The notes: generated from the letters alone by a model not told the origin. A stretch of 64,000 nt of DNA from Rachicladosporium sp. CCFEE 5018 (GCA_002077045.2 KZ111151.1:961620-1025619), one strand, 5' to 3'. Positions 30,485-43,940 are shown, counted from the stretch's first letter. Numbers and translations are program-made.

Positions 30485-31528
30485 GATGGCAGTCGTCTGG
30501 GGTGTGTCACACGAGCAGTCGTGGAATCGCGTGATCAATCCGGGTTGGGAATGAACGAGTGTTGCAGTAAGATATGTTGAATTATAGGGGTGGGAGACTC
30601 TTCCAGATGAGTAATATGAAACGGACAAGTGGTCTAGTCGAGTGCCTGCTCAGGCTGCGATATGTGTAGTGAAAAGGTGAGGTCCAGCGAAAGGCCTCGT
30701 GTAGCAGCTTAACATGCCGCATGGTGCCCCACCTGCACAGGCTGCTATCGATAAGAATGACTAAGCACACATCCGAGAGCCTACGGAGAACAAGTTCACT
30801 CCCTTCGAAGTCTTTATTAGAAGCGTACATCTCCACGAGGGACAAGTGTTCTATGCAGCAATACTCCTGATCCGCCGTATTCTCGACGAAGATCTAGTCG
30901 TGAGTTGAACCTCCCTCGAGCAAAGATGGTATCGAGGACAAGGGAACGCGTGAAGATGCGAGTTTACCACCAACGACATCATTCCAACGCACTCCACGAT
31001 GAAGAACAAGCGAATCTCAGACCCATCGACTCAAGCTCGCTACGACTGCCAGGTTGTCTCATACCAGACCGTCTCCCATGGACATGACTGCTGTCACAAC
31101 CCACGGCGCGTAGGATCACCTAAAGCAGTCGGGCGCTTACAGTCACGCACGAGCCAATCCATACAACACGCCTACATCCGCTCTGCCATTGACACTGCGT
31201 CCAAGCGGCGCAGTCTACGATTCGCCACCATCTGAGACCGCAGCGTGACTGTGGAATGCATGTACGTGCCGACTTGACATGGCACGGCGCGAAGCGGTCT
31301 TGGAAAGCCGTTCAGGCTATCGACATCGTGCATGAGTACCTCTAGACCCAGCGCTTGGTCCCGACGGCGATGCGATCTTTGAACAGTATAACACCAAGCT
31401 GAGTCCCGCGGCCGTCCTTGAGATGCGCTAGGTCTTCCATTGCGTATTTTCTGCGGTCTCTTGCGGTTTCTTTCGTGCTTCTATCTAGCTGTTTATACAC
31501 TTCTCATTGCATTGCTTGGTCTGGTACC
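30485..31528. other. Intergenic region
   Basis: 1044 bp between divergent genes (REEP-like on minus, ASMT-like on plus). Frames such as 30582-30845 (minus) and 30999-31235 (plus) have no recognisable domains and no supporting splice sites. The 100 bp before 31529 are T/C-rich, fitting a promoter/leader. Confidence 0.4.
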
Positions 31529-33494
31529 ATGTCTTCTACCACTCCTGCCCCATTGCAGCTGTTTCCGTCTCCTTCGTTACATGGTATGCACTTCTGCCAC
31601 CAGCGATAGTATCACATGGCTAACATTTGCTGAAGGTATGCCACGAAAGTCAAGTCTCAAGAAGCCGAAAACCCCAGAGCCGTCGTTGGCCCAGGCAAAT
31701 GATCTCAGAGGTGTCGCATGGTCCGTCACTATGCAGTCTGGTAGAGCAGCCCGAGTACAGCCTGCAAATGCGCAGGTCAAACACATCGGCAGCCCGAGGA
31801 TTCCTACGTCAGAAATCATCCCGATCAGCAACAAAGGCTCGCCACAACGACAGCTTCGGACTCGGCGACGATCAAGCGCACCCAGCTTGGCGCAGTTGCA
31901 AGCCAATCCTGAGGCCATGATTGAGGAAGACCAACTTTCGCCGCTACCGATCAACACTAGCTTCAGTCCATCATCACCGCCGAGGATCCGTACACCGGTG
32001 GCGCCAGCAAGACGGCCTGCTCAACTCGACGTCGTACCCAGAGCGGCTGTCCCAGTCCAAGAATCGCACGTCGACGACGATCAGCTATCGCCACTACCGA
32101 GCAAACAGCACTTCGCTCCAGCAGAACTGTTGAAGCCGGAGTATCCAAATTCAAGCGGGCCCAAGCGCAGCAAAAGCGATGCATCCGCACGACCTGCAGT
32201 GCGCATTCCGTCGCCACCTCCGAATCGCTCGATCTTCCCTCAGTACAATCACGATCGACCCCTCGCGCAACAACAGTACTTCCCACCTCCAGCGAATGCG
32301 ACACACGCGGCTCCAGTGTTAGCTCGAATACCGCAGACGGGCGGGAAAGCCATGACTACTACTACAACACCCTGGACAGACTCGGCTGTCGTATTGCCCG
32401 ATTTCACGCAACAGCTACCCCGAGCGAGCAAGCCCGATGCGTTTGCAATATGGTACGCTTCTACGACAACATCCCCGCCTGCCGGACGTAAAGTCTGCCT
32501 CGATCTGGCACAACCTGCTGGTAGCGCGATGTCGCTCGTTCTCGGTATTGAAGGACACTCCCTGTACTCCATGACCGCAACAAACGCTCCATCCGCTGGA
32601 AAGACACCTGCCCTCAAGCAAGTCTCCGTGCAGAAAGCTTGCCCCGAAACGGACATTGCGTCGCCTGTCGCTCAGCTCCATCTTCCCACTACGCCACCTA
32701 CCATTAGCGACGAGCCGCTGACTTCTGTATTTCCGCATCAAGCAGCTGTGGACGCGATCCACTTTGTTGCCAACACCCCAACAGCATGCGAGATTGCACA
32801 CTTCGACCCGACTGGTATCTCCGAGGAAGCTTCGCGCCTGGCTAAGGACGCTGTAGCAGATGCACATCGCCGCTACACTTGCCAGCTCAGTCGCTTGACC
32901 CGCCGCCGAGACAGCTTCAGCATCTTGACAGCGTCCTACATTCTCCAGCACCCTATGCTAGGTCCACTCATAATCACTGTCAAGAAGTCCACATCGCCTT
33001 CTACACCTCGCGACCCGAAAGCAAAGATCTCGCTGCACCACCCCTCGGCTACCGAAGCCGCGATTGCAGCCGAGAACCTGGTGTTGCTATCGCTCGACTT
33101 TGCAAGCGATACATGCACGATCGACACGCCGGGTTTGATGGCCCTTGATGAGCCTTACATGATTGATACAGCGATTAGTGCCGTTTTCGCTGCAGCAGTG
33201 CTCGAGAACGACTTTGTCGTCAAGGACACATTGACTTTCGAGCCCCCACCGAAGACGCCTACGGTCCTTCCTGGCACGCCTGGGAAGCTGAGACGGAAGC
33301 TGTCGACCAAAACAACAAAATCAGTCAAGAAAGGCAGGTGGTACAGGCGTACCAAGGTTGTGGAGATTGATGAGGGTAGTGGTGAGCTGGCTGGAGTAGC
33401 GAGAGGGGTGCTGGCTGTTGTAGGCTTGGGGCTCCGTGGCGTGGTGTGGGTTGTCGGAGCTGGCTTCAGGGCTGGGAGGAGTGCTGTAAGGTAG
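31529..33494 (+). CDS. ASMT-like fungal protein of unknown function (complete)
   Basis: Two exons, 31529-31583 and 31636-33494 (52 bp intron with a GCTAACAT branch point), giving 637 aa. The start MSSTTPAPLQLFPSPSLHG joins in frame to MPRKSSLKKPKTPEP; an open frame running further upstream begins at a TTG codon and is not used. The first 300 residues are Ser/Pro-rich and probably disordered, with two copies of a DDQLSPLP-type motif. The C-terminal half holds the conserved part: ILQHPMLGPLIITVKKS, AENLVLLSLDF, TIDTPGLMALDEPYMIDTAI, then a Pro-rich, a basic and a Gly/Val hydrophobic segment. Homologues are often labelled 'acetylserotonin methyltransferase-like', but I see no SAM-binding motif. 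The last 349 bp lie in repeat copy 2. Confidence 0.82.
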
Positions 33495-34286
33495 CACAGG
33501 CAAGCATCAGGGGACCCTCGTATCCTCTGTGGCTGTCAACGTGTGCATAGATCGTCAAGTGTAGCCTGAATTCAGTATAGTCGCGGAGCGAGATCCTATA
33601 TTATCGTCGCCACTATATGTTATCGTGGACGCTACCGTACCACATCGCGAAGGTCTCCCACACAATGATAGAAAAGTAAACGAATACGTGCTGACTGTCC
33701 ACTGTCGGCCAAACAGCCACAGATCCGACGCCGATACTGCATGCTTACTCAAGCCTCCACACCAATTTCGACTTCCCCTTTCACACCACCACAACGCACC
33801 CTGACCGTATCACCTAGGCCTGAGCGCAATGCACGTTTGATTGCAATATAGGCGCAAGCATGAGGTAAGCCTGCAAGCCCGTCCCGCACCCTATCGGCAA
33901 ATGGAAGCTTAGCTTCGAGGTACCTACCTTAGCCAAGGTTCCCCTCTTGCAGATCGTATCCCATCCGACACGAGCGCCAGTACGCAGTCGCACGGCATGG
34001 ATATGGGTAGCATCAGCCGTCGGATGTATGTGTGTGCGTGCGTACCATGCGGGCAGCGCAGGCGCCTCCCCTCGCTCGGAGCACAGCTGCGGGCAGAGCC
34101 CTATGCGAAGGTAGGTTCAGCTACGATACTTTGGCCTGTCGTACCTATACGACTACGCCTTCCATCATTTCTTGACCCTGGACCACGTCTCTCAATTCTG
34201 GATCAGCTTTCCTCGCAAGCCTCGCCCGGCCTCGCGCACAGCAGTGTAGCCCTCGACGTGCACGCTCCACAGCACCGCTCGCAGAC

Positions 34287-35972
34287 ATGGAGAAAGACTC
34301 GTCTCCCGGCTCGGACTCGCCAACCAGGATCGAACATGTCACCGCCATGGAGAAAGGAAACGCAAGCACGTTCGTTGCGCCTACGCGCAGCGAAGAAGCC
34401 GCCGTAATCCGCAAGCTGGACCGCCGTTTGTTACCTTTGGTCTTCATCCTGTACTCCTTGGCTATCCTCGACCGCTCCAATCTAGGTATGTCTCATGAGC
34501 ATTCGATGCTGCATCGCGCGTTCGCTCATATCGCCGAACTTTAGGCAATGCCCGACTCGCCGGCATGGTCAAGGACATCGATCTGTCGGGCAATCGCTAC
34601 AACCTGCTCGGCACTGTATTCTATATATTTTACATTTGCTCTCAATGGCTGTGTATGGGCTGGAAGCAGTTCAGCCCACACAAGTGGTGCGCCTTCTGCG
34701 TGCTGTTCTGGGGCTTCATTGCTACCATCCAAGCGACGGCGTTCAACTGGGGTGGCTTGATCGCATGTCGAGGCTTCCTCGGTATCGCAGAGGTGAGTAG
34801 TATAAACTATCGCCTGGTACTGTACTGATGCTGCACACACAGGCCTGTTTCGGCCCCGGAGTACCGCTGTACCTCAGTTACTTCTACCCAAGAGACAAGA
34901 TAGGCTTTCGGCAAGGCGTGTTCATCTCTGGCGCGGCAATGGCGAACGCCTATGGTGGCGCTCTGGCGTATGGTATCAGCCAGATCCGCGGCAGCGTTGC
35001 GCCGTGGCGGATTTTGTTCATTATCGAAGGGGCACCGACATGCCTCTTTGCGATCCTGGTGTGGTTCTATATGCCAGACAGCATCATGGAAGCGCCCTTC
35101 CTCTCCCCGCGCGAGAAGGAGATTGCGCTGCACATGACTGCGCGGAACCAGCGTATCGACGTTGATCAGCAGACGGGTATACGTCTCAAGGAGATGTGGG
35201 AAGGCATCAGAGGTGAGTCCCCTTGCCCTAACCCGATCCAAGTCATCTCCACTAATGATGTGTGCAGATCCGAAGAGTTGGCTTCCAGCCCTCATGTACT
35301 TCGGAGTGAATGTCTCATACGCATCGCTCCCTCTCTTCGTACCCACCATCATCTCAGAACTCGGCGCCTTCACCACCATCCAATCGCAAGGCCTCTCAGC
35401 ACCGCCTTACATACTATGCTTCTTCACGATCATCACCTTCTGCTACCTTTCCGACCGCCTGCAAATGCGCGGACCATTCTGCGCTCTTGCAGCCACGCTT
35501 GGGGCGATAGGCTTTATCATCAATGCGACATGCAAGGGAGCTTTGCCACGGTACTTCTCAATTTTCTTGAGCGTCGAGATCTTTGCCAGCGTAGCTTTGC
35601 TGCTGGCGTGGGTTGCGAACATTCACTCGACGGAGTCAAGGAGGGCAGGTGCATATACTGTGTTGGCTACTGTTGGGCAGTGCGGACCTTTACTCGGTAA
35701 GTATCAACGCTTGCGGATACTGAACGATACAGCTGACAGATGTAGGCACGAACGTCTTCCCCATCTCCGAAAAGCCGTACTACAGAAAAGGCATGTGGAT
35801 CTCGGCTGCGTTCTGCCTCATGGTGGCAGTGCTGAGCGGAGTGCTCAGCTGCTGGCTGATCTGGGAGAATCGCAAGATGGATCGCGAGGGAGTGCCGGAG
35901 GTTGAGGATTATGAAGAGACGAGCGGAGGGAGAGCTGAAGATCGGAACAAGAAGCATAGATACGTGTGGTGA
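34287..35972 (+). CDS. MFS transporter, ACS family (copy 2)
   Basis: Identical to 1142-2827. Exons 34287-34485, 34545-34792, 34843-35212, 35268-35696 and 35746-35972 give the same 490 aa plasma-membrane anion:cation symporter with an ILDRSNLGNARLAG first helix. Substrate unknown. In this copy the upstream ASMT-like gene is complete. Confidence 0.9.
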
Positions 35973-37040
35973 TCGTAGCAAGAGGGTAGAGGCGATGGTC
36001 GTTCATACTGAGTGTACACGCCGCATCGCTTTTTTGTTCACGGCCTCCGCGTAAAGCAATCCGATCCCCTGTAAGCCTTCTTCGTGCCCATCATACTACT
36101 CGTTCCGAGCGAATGCAACTCCAATCCCAAGCGCCATAGTCATGCCGTCTGCTCGTTGAAGGGGAGGTCCGGTCGATCGATTGGTCTATTTCTGCTTGGT
36201 CGTCAGTTAATTGCGAGAGAGTCGACTGAATATTCGAGCACATACGCAAGTGCAAGTTCCCGGAGCGCACGCGCAGTCGGCGCAAGAGCGGCCAGAGTTC
36301 TGTTGAAGTGAAGTCAGCAACGCTGATGAAGTGAAGTCATGGGGGAGGTTGAAGTCGTACTCCGCAGCCACCCATGTTGATGATTTGAGAGTTGTTGTTG
36401 GGTTGGAAAGTGGTCCGGATGTCTTGGTGATCTTGAGAGTACAGTGATTGTGTTGTTGATGTTGGTGTAGGAATGGGAACCGTGGAAGCTAATAAGTACC
36501 CCACCACAATGCGAGACTTACGCGGGACCCTGCCCAAGGGTCCACACCCCACTCTATTACACGCAGAAACAACGCAAGATCGCGGCGAATCGGGGGCTTC
36601 TGCAGGCACACACCAAGACTGAGGGCATTTCGCGGTGGCGCGACAAGGGTGGAAGAAGTCCATCGATGGGTCCAGCGCTGCGTGCTTTTCGCGGATTTGC
36701 GCCCCTGCTCAGTGATCACAGCTGATCTGGAACATCGCATCCTTGGCCGTCTCCGGCTGTTGAAGTACTAGTGAGAATAGTAAGGTCAGACGGCACGATG
36801 CCATGGGGCTTGACATTCGCCGTACCTTGGCTGCAGGTACCGTCCGGTGCGGTCCCTTAGGATGATCTGTCTGCTGGCTGACTCATCAGAATCGATACCC
36901 CGACGGCACTATACTCAAACGCTTCGCTATCGCTGGCTCTGCTAGAAACAAGAAGGACTGACTGCGAGATTTGCCTGCGAAAGTATGAATCTCTCACGAG
37001 GTCGATGAAGTATAGTCAAGAAAATGTCGTGATCGCTACA

Positions 37041-37967
37041 CTACCACAATGTCGCAAGTGGCGAGATGATTGCTCGCTCGGCCTTAACCAGGACGTCTCG
37101 ATCCAGCACTCTGCCACCGTACTGAAGCACCAGCACAGCGAAAAGCGCGCCTATGATAGCCGCCAGCAGCATGTCACGGAAAGCATACCGTGCCCCAGGA
37201 CCTCGATAGGCTGTCGGAGCCAGTGGACCGACCATCTTCTTCAGCGGGGTGATGCCGTCAGACTTCATTGTCTTCTGCGCGTTGTGCGTGCCTGGTAGAC
37301 CATCCATGCTCCATGCGTTCTTCGATGCCCAGTACCTGTTCTAGCGTCAGCGATATGCGGGCATCAGTCATGGAAGCCAAGTCGCTTACTTGGGCAGACT
37401 CTCATCCTTGTTGCCAGCCGCTTCCTTCTCAGCTTTCTTCTTGAAGAAGTCGTTCAGAATGGGGCGATGCTCCTTGAAGTCATAGTGCGGTACACTGAAC
37501 CCACAGCTCGTCCCCACCTGATGGATGTCGATTAGAATAATCGATCTCGTCCCCGGAATGCAGTCGATCTTGTGCTCCTTGACGAATGCCTCGAACGCTG
37601 GCGTCGATGCCTCTAGCACTCGACCGTGCCCAAACAATCGCATGATCCGCGGTGGCCCTTCGAAGGCGTTCATCAAAATGGTGACACGGTTGTTGCCAGG
37701 CTCATAGATGTGAGAAACAGTTTCATTGCCGCTGCCTGTTAATTCGTGGTACCAGAAAGTCTTGGTGTCCAGGACTCCGAAGTAGTCATCGCCGCCCTTG
37801 GGCGAGACGTTGACGTGACCTTTGCCTGATAAGGGGGCGCTGGCGACCCAGAACATCTTTTGTGCTTTGATCCATGGTATCATGGACTACGGATGATCAG
37901 TGACTGTCGAGAGAACATAGTCAGGGTAGTAACATACTTTCGGAATCTCCTCGTAGAATTGCCCCAT
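37041..37967 (-). CDS. PNPOx-like FMN-binding split-barrel protein (copy 2)
   Basis: Identical to 3896-4822. Exons 37967-37938, 37886-37390 and 37335-37041 give 273 aa with the flavin split-barrel and a C-terminal hydrophobic anchor. The 30-base first exon (MGQFYEEIPK) is easily missed by gene finders. Confidence 0.87.
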
Positions 37968-38580
37968 CTTGATAGTGTGACCCTGTTCCACTCGGAAGAG
38001 TCCCTTCGTTGATGATCTAGAAATCTGGCTATCACCACTGCCAGTCGACTACGAACGCGCAATCATATGACCAAGTCCAGTGAATCTGCCTTAGCTTTAG
38101 AAAGCAAGAGATCTGGGTCGGTCAGAGATCAATGTATGGCGGCGCCTCACGACACACACGCTGTCACCTCCTTGGCTTTATGCGAAAATGCAAGTTGAGA
38201 GAAAGATGGGACCCTCACCATATACCCCAAGGCATGCCTTGAGTCATCTACGTGTAGCTGTTGCAATGCGATGTCGCGCTTTCGACCGAGGTGGGGTCGA
38301 TCCTGTTGCTACAGCACGCGGGTGCGACAGAGAGCCACGCTACATTTGTGCACTGTACATGTGCGTTCTTCTTCGACGTCCGTGTGCAGGCGAGATCGAA
38401 CACCAAGTCGGGAGACACAAAAGAGCATGCTCTCTTGCGCCGTGCGCTTCTAAAGTGCTTGCATCAACCGCACTGTCAAATGACATCACCAACGCGTCTC
38501 CCGTCGCGTACCCAAATCAGCTCATGGTCTTACATAAATCAAACCGGTCTTTCTTGATTTGGTGATCGGACACCGCTATC

Positions 38581-39741
38581 ATGTCCGCCGCCTCTACCCT
38601 CCAAGATCTCCTCCGCTTCCTCAGCCAAGAAGCCAAGCTCCCCCTCTCCCTAGCCCTCTCCAAGATCCCCCTCCTCCAAAAGTCCTCCCTCTCAACCCCA
38701 GAGCAGATCGCCAAGGCCAAACCCGCAGACCTTCTGCCGATCATAGAAGACGAGAAGCAGAGAAGACAGCTCCTCGCGGCTGCCAAAAGGGTGGTGAAGA
38801 AGCGAGCTTCCGGAGAAGATGCACCCGGAGCTGAATCGCCGAGTAAGAAGAGGAAGAGGGGCGAGGGCTCGCTGTTTCAGGTCAAGGCTGAACAGACGCC
38901 GGAGGAGCTGGGAGCGGGTCTGACGTTGCCTAGTGGTACAGTCACGGAGAAGGAGCTAGAGGGGACGGTGTTGTTCACGAATCGCGCGCCACTTGTGCTG
39001 GCTATGACCGTGACGCTGCTGAAGTACACCATGCCCGAGCAGCCTCTGTCCAGTCGGTTGAGTCTGGCGCAGGCTTATGTCAGTCTTACGAGTAGAGCTA
39101 GAGCTGTGAGTCTGGGCATCGAGAAGGATAGTGCGGAAGCTGAGGGCTGGGGTGAGGGGTTGGCTGAGGTTGAGGTTATGGGGAAGAGGATCAGAGTCTT
39201 GAGGCGGTGGGGTTACGTGGCCAAGTCAGATCAGCCCGTGGAGAGTGAGGCAGGTGTGAAGACTGAGGACGATCCAGCCGCGGTGAAACAAGAGGACGAA
39301 GTGGATGAAGCTCAGCAAGAGGAACCAGCCCTCTGGGGTCTCGACCTCGAAGCGCTCAAAAAGTCCAAAACCGAAACCATCAACATCCTCAAAGCCCAAA
39401 GCGCCACAACAGCCAATATGCCCATCCACACGCCTCAGTCCGCGCGCGCCTACCTCTTCAAATCCTTCGACTCTCCGCCTTCCGCCGCGCCAGGCAAGAA
39501 GCCTACGGCCGCTGTTAAGGCTGCCGAGAAAGAGCAGAACCTCGGCATGCTGTTGCAGACTATCGAGATACTGTTCCAGTCTTGGCTTGTTGCTATCACG
39601 CCGCAGGAGCTGGAGAAGCGGATCTGGGGGTGGTATGTGCAGGTGCGACCGGATGTTGAGCATGGGGTTGCGGGGTGGGGTGGGAAGAATGAGTTGAAGC
39701 TTGGGAAGATTCTGGCGCTGCGGCGTGCTGCAGACGGCTGA
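38581..39741 (+). CDS. Conserved ascomycete hypothetical, probably nuclear (copy 2)
   Basis: Identical to 5436-6596; 386 aa, single exon. Helical N-terminus, SPSKKRKRGE nuclear localisation signal, three SUMO-consensus sites and the conserved NRAPLVLAMTVTLLKYTMP core. No characterised family is recognised. Confidence 0.8.
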   Translation: MSAASTLQDLLRFLSQEAKLPLSLALSKIPLLQKSSLSTPEQIAKAKPADLLPIIEDEKQRRQLLAAAKRVVKKRASGEDAPGAESPSKKRKRGEGSLFQVKAEQTPEELGAGLTLPSGTVTEKELEGTVLFTNRAPLVLAMTVTLLKYTMPEQPLSSRLSLAQAYVSLTSRARAVSLGIEKDSAEAEGWGEGLAEVEVMGKRIRVLRRWGYVAKSDQPVESEAGVKTEDDPAAVKQEDEVDEAQQEEPALWGLDLEALKKSKTETINILKAQSATTANMPIHTPQSARAYLFKSFDSPPSAAPGKKPTAAVKAAEKEQNLGMLLQTIEILFQSWLVAITPQELEKRIWGWYVQVRPDVEHGVAGWGGKNELKLGKILALRRAADG

Positions 39742-39921
39742 GTCGACAGTGACGAGCTCATGCGATGCGAGTCTCTTGGAAATTCTGCCCCCCTTATCGC
39801 TCGTGGTCGTATACGCGAACGAGCAGATGAGAACAGCACATCGCGAATGAGACGAAGCTGCGATAATCTTCCGTTTCCCAGCTGACGGACAAGTTGCATC
39901 GCGGCAATGCTCACGCGATCT

Positions 39922-40908
39922 TCAAGGGCGCAGCGGCAGCCACTCAGTCAAGTTCGCTAAGCTGCTGAAACCGACTGCCCCCACTTCTGCGAAGACGTCG
40001 ATGAGCGAGCCCGGCGGCACGTCATCCATCCACTTGACGTCCTTTGGAATGCTCTCGGCTTCTCGATGGATGAGAACGGCGTGCCATCCGGCGCCGAGTG
40101 CGCCCTGGACGTCTTTTCCGTACTCGTCGCCGACGTAGATCTTGTGCCATGTGTCCAGATCAAAAGATTCGCCGGGCGCAGATGAGCCTTGCATCGTCAT
40201 CCGCAGCAACTCTTCGGCGGCTTCGAAGCACCGCCCATCAGGTTTCTCGTGCCCGACGTCGTAGGACATGACGGTGAAGTCGATGTCAAAGTCGCCCAGA
40301 CCCGCTGGCACCGCGGCGTTAGTCTGCCCAAAACGCATTGGATGCACTTTTAGGCCCAACGACTTCAGAATATCTGGTGTCCGATCGTCAGAGTTAGTAA
40401 TGACACCCACAACCACCTTCCCACTACTCTCTCGACCATCCTCGCGCAACTTTCGCAGCAACGGCAGCACATCAGGATACATCGTAAAACCCTCCTTCGA
40501 ATTGAACCTCTCAATCAACTTTGGCGCCAGGTCCTTCGGCATCGCTTGCCCTTCACTCAGGTGAGGCGCGAAAGTGCCATGGATGATGCTCGTCCACCAT
40601 TTCTCGGATCCCAGGCTAGTGGCTCGTCCATAGTTCGGGTTGATCTTGGACTCGTGCTTAAAGGCTGCTCGGAAGGAGGTTGTGAGATCTGCATCGGAGA
40701 AGCCTGAGAGACCGAGGGATTTGGCCACTTCGCTGTATTGGGTTGCTATGGGGGCTTTGGGGGTGTACAGGGTGCCGAAGGCGTCGAGGCAGAGGAGGAG
40801 GTTGCGTTTAGCCATGATTCTACTCTTCTCCTCGGAAGGCAGGGAAGGCTTCGACGGAGGAGAACTAGGAGAAGAGGGAGAAGGCTGGGTGAACGGCACT
40901 GACTGCAT
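39922..40908 (-). CDS. HAD-superfamily hydrolase, HDHD3-like (copy 2)
   Basis: Identical to 6777-7763; 328 aa with DAFGTL motif I (second Asp replaced by Phe), TNS motif II, Lys in HEKPD and GDEYGKD motif IV. Convergent with the preceding hypothetical gene. Confidence 0.88.
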   Translation of the reverse strand: MQSVPFTQPSPSSPSSPPSKPSLPSEEKSRIMAKRNLLLCLDAFGTLYTPKAPIATQYSEVAKSLGLSGFSDADLTTSFRAAFKHESKINPNYGRATSLGSEKWWTSIIHGTFAPHLSEGQAMPKDLAPKLIERFNSKEGFTMYPDVLPLLRKLREDGRESSGKVVVGVITNSDDRTPDILKSLGLKVHPMRFGQTNAAVPAGLGDFDIDFTVMSYDVGHEKPDGRCFEAAEELLRMTMQGSSAPGESFDLDTWHKIYVGDEYGKDVQGALGAGWHAVLIHREAESIPKDVKWMDDVPPGSLIDVFAEVGAVGFSSLANLTEWLPLRP

Positions 40909-41451
40909 ATCTCATGTCACTTTGGCCAGCGCGCTTTGAGTCGGTGTAGCAAACAATCTGTTTGTGTATTCACCCATGCTCCCGTCAGCGCCACCTCTGA
41001 TCTCGCTCAGAAGCGCTTCTAGGAGATGTGCACAATAATGCGATAGTGAAGCATCATCGGTACAAAAGGTTAACTTAGCGCTACGCCATTGCCAAGGCTG
41101 AGGCTCTGAGGCAGACGATCAGCTGCGGTGAAGGTCGGACGTGATCACACCTGCTTCCATAGCATGTGTACAAGAGTCTCAAGTGTTGAACCTCTTGCTA
41201 GCATCACGCGCATGTACTGAGGCCGTCACTATAAGAAGAGTACGGTGGAAGAAGCTCCAACCGTCCGGCAGGCACTCGAGGGTACCCCTGTAGTGAGCTC
41301 CTCACTATCACGAAGCACGTGAAGCACGACTCACGAACACCACACGACACATCCCTGATTCAGACGAGCTCCTCGTTCACCAAACACCCCCCCTACACCT
41401 ACAATTCATTACCCACATCCATAGCAACACAGCCCCACCTCCTCCGCCAGG

Positions 41452-43499
41452 ATGCCCTGCTTCAAAGGCCTAGCAGTGAGCATCCACAGCGACGGCCAGC
41501 TCGACGAATTCGCCCTACAAAAACAAAACCGCCAATCCCGCATATCCTCCTACATCGCCGTGCCCCCGGCCCGCGTACCCCCTCAAAGCACCACCGGAAA
41601 CCCTGAGCAACCAAACTTCGCAATCTCCATTACCCTCCTCACCCCAGGCCTGGCCGTACCATACTCCACGCCGTCCCCCACACCAGAGGAGCCGTACCCG
41701 CGCCCGAGGATCGTGGGTGCGCTGCCGGTCAGGGATGGAACGAGGGGGCAGTATACGCCGGTTATTGCGCCGTATATGCCCAGGACGCTGAATCCAAATG
41801 AGACTGTTGCGGCGTATATCTACTTTGACGGGAGGCCGAAGGAGGAGGTTGCGACGTTGCTGCGTAGGGGAGAGGAGACCTGGGTGAACTCTAGGTGGGT
41901 CAGTGTGCCTGAGGCTGATGGAGGAGGGTTGGCGGAGCGGGAGTTTCTCTTTAGAGAAGTCGGACTGGAGAGATGGCTGAATGGGCTGGATCTGGAGGGT
42001 GGGAGAGATAAGGCTGCGAAGGTCAGGAGGCGGCAGGAGAGGCTGGAGCGGAAGAGGAAGGGACGGCTGAATGGTGGGGTCAAGAAGGAGGAGAATGGGA
42101 GTGCGATGATCAAGGAGGAGGATGGAGACGTGAAGGTCAAGATGGAGGAGGATCACGAGGAGAGCATGAATGGGCAGGAGGGGAATGGGGATCTCTCACC
42201 TTCAGACTCGGATGACGAGCCGCCCGAACCTGAGGCCGCAGGACAGATCAAGATCGCTCTCTTCCGCGTGCTGGCTAGTGGCGAGATCAAGCGGGGAGAG
42301 TACTCACCACAGTTCGACGCACATGACGACGACGAGGGTAGTGGGCAGAATGGTAACGGCGACACAGCAGACGAGGACGTCGATCACACGACATCATTCG
42401 CGAAGCCAAAGACACTGGATCCGAAGAGCATCAGCACACAGACAGTGACGGGGATCGATCCTCCAGACCAGCCCTACGCAGTCTTCACGTTCTTCTACCG
42501 GGGGAAGCAACAGCTGCAGAAGATGGGCATCCTCCCTACATCAGAATCAGATCAGACACCAACGACATCCAAGAGGAAGTCTTCCGGACCTGACTTCTCT
42601 AAGCTCAACCCGTTGAACAAGTTCGGCACGGTCGGCTTCTCGGGGTATCGCGATTCTGCTGGTGGCAAGCGCAAAGGTAAAGCTGATGTGGCGAGTCCAG
42701 ATGCTATGGACAGCGATAATGAGGAGGATGATGACGAGCGGAAACCGAATGGGAACGAGGATGTTGATGTTAAGCACGCCAATGGATCTTTGTTGTCGCC
42801 GGAGGATGCGAGGAGGCAGGGGGAGATTGCGGAGGGGGTGCAGAAGATCAAGGTGAGTCCCCAGTCCCTTTGCGTTTCTCCAAAAGTTTGCAACACTACA
42901 ACACTTCTGCCACTACACTCGGGTCAGCGAGACTCGCACGTAGCTGCCGTCTGAGACGGATGCGTCTCCTCGCTCTCTGCTCCGAGTTGCAACCCCTCAT
43001 GGGTGCCGCACCGGAATTCTTCACGATTGCAGCCAGACTGGTAGCAGCATTACCCACGTTGCAGTGATCCAAAGAGATATAGGTGTCCTCGTCGACACGT
43101 GAATCCTACTGACATCTCTCCCAGCTCAAGCGCCAACACTCCGCCGAGCCCCTTTCTTCCGAGTCCCTCACGCGCAAGTCACCACATCTTTCCACAAGCG
43201 ACTCCCCCTCAGCAGGAGGCACACCGCAATCCCTAAACTCCACATCCGCCAACGCCGGCACACCGCCCTCGGAGCTCAACAAAACCTCCTCAGAGCTGCT
43301 CGAATCCGTCGCATCCCCCTTCAAGCGCCACAGAGGTAGTGTCTCTGGGCTCGGAAGCCTCGAGTTCGCTCCTCTCGGACCTAGCACCAACGATCCATCG
43401 CCCAAACCGCAGCACGGTACTGGCAAACCAGGGACTTTCGGATCGTTCGGACCGTTTGTGCAGGCGGCTGGGATCGATGATGAGGATGAGGAGTTGTGA
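41452..43499 (+). CDS. DUF7918-like acidic nuclear protein (copy 2)
   Basis: Identical to 8307-10354. Exons 41452-42852 and 43125-43499 flank the unusually long 272 bp intron; 591 aa. Charged middle with SUMO-consensus sites and a Ser/Thr/Pro-rich tail. Confidence 0.78.
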
Positions 43500-43616
43500 T
43501 CCCAGATACCCTTCATTGCTCTCATCACACCACGAGTCAGGTCGCTAATGCGCGATTAAAGACTCCCTAGATCTCACTCTCTCCCCGATCTCACTACACT
43601 GGCCACCGATTCCGTC

Positions 43617-43940
43617 ATGCCCTCCCGCGAACTAACACTCACGTCTTCGAGACCACGGAGAAAGAGACGTTTTGCAGTCTCACAGCACAAGTCGCCTCTC
43701 ACGTTCTCTCAGCGCGCCAAGGCAAGCGCGTCGAAAAATGGTAATGCACTTGGTACGAATGTCCTCAAGAAGAGAGTCGCGAGTGGGCACGAAAGGCAGA
43801 GGGCTATCGACGACCTAGCCGTTCCGCTGCAGTTTACGCAGCTACTTGCTCCAGCATCTGGGCCGGCGAGACCTTCGCCCGAGAGCAATCAGGGGTACGA
43901 GCCTGGGGACGAGCATGGAGACGCCGCACCCACTGCATGA
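43617..43940 (+). CDS. Possible small hypothetical protein (copy 2)
   Basis: Identical to 10472-10795; 107 codons with an Arg/Lys-rich start. The duplicate carries no independent evidence for coding because the copies are identical. Confidence 0.33.
   Translation: MPSRELTLTSSRPRRKRRFAVSQHKSPLTFSQRAKASASKNGNALGTNVLKKRVASGHERQRAIDDLAVPLQFTQLLAPASGPARPSPESNQGYEPGDEHGDAAPTA

Noticed and set aside
31440..31528. N-terminal extension of the ASMT-like protein (hydrophobic start)
   Set aside because: Begins at TTG; the spliced model from the ATG at 31529 gives a better start and uses a canonical intron.
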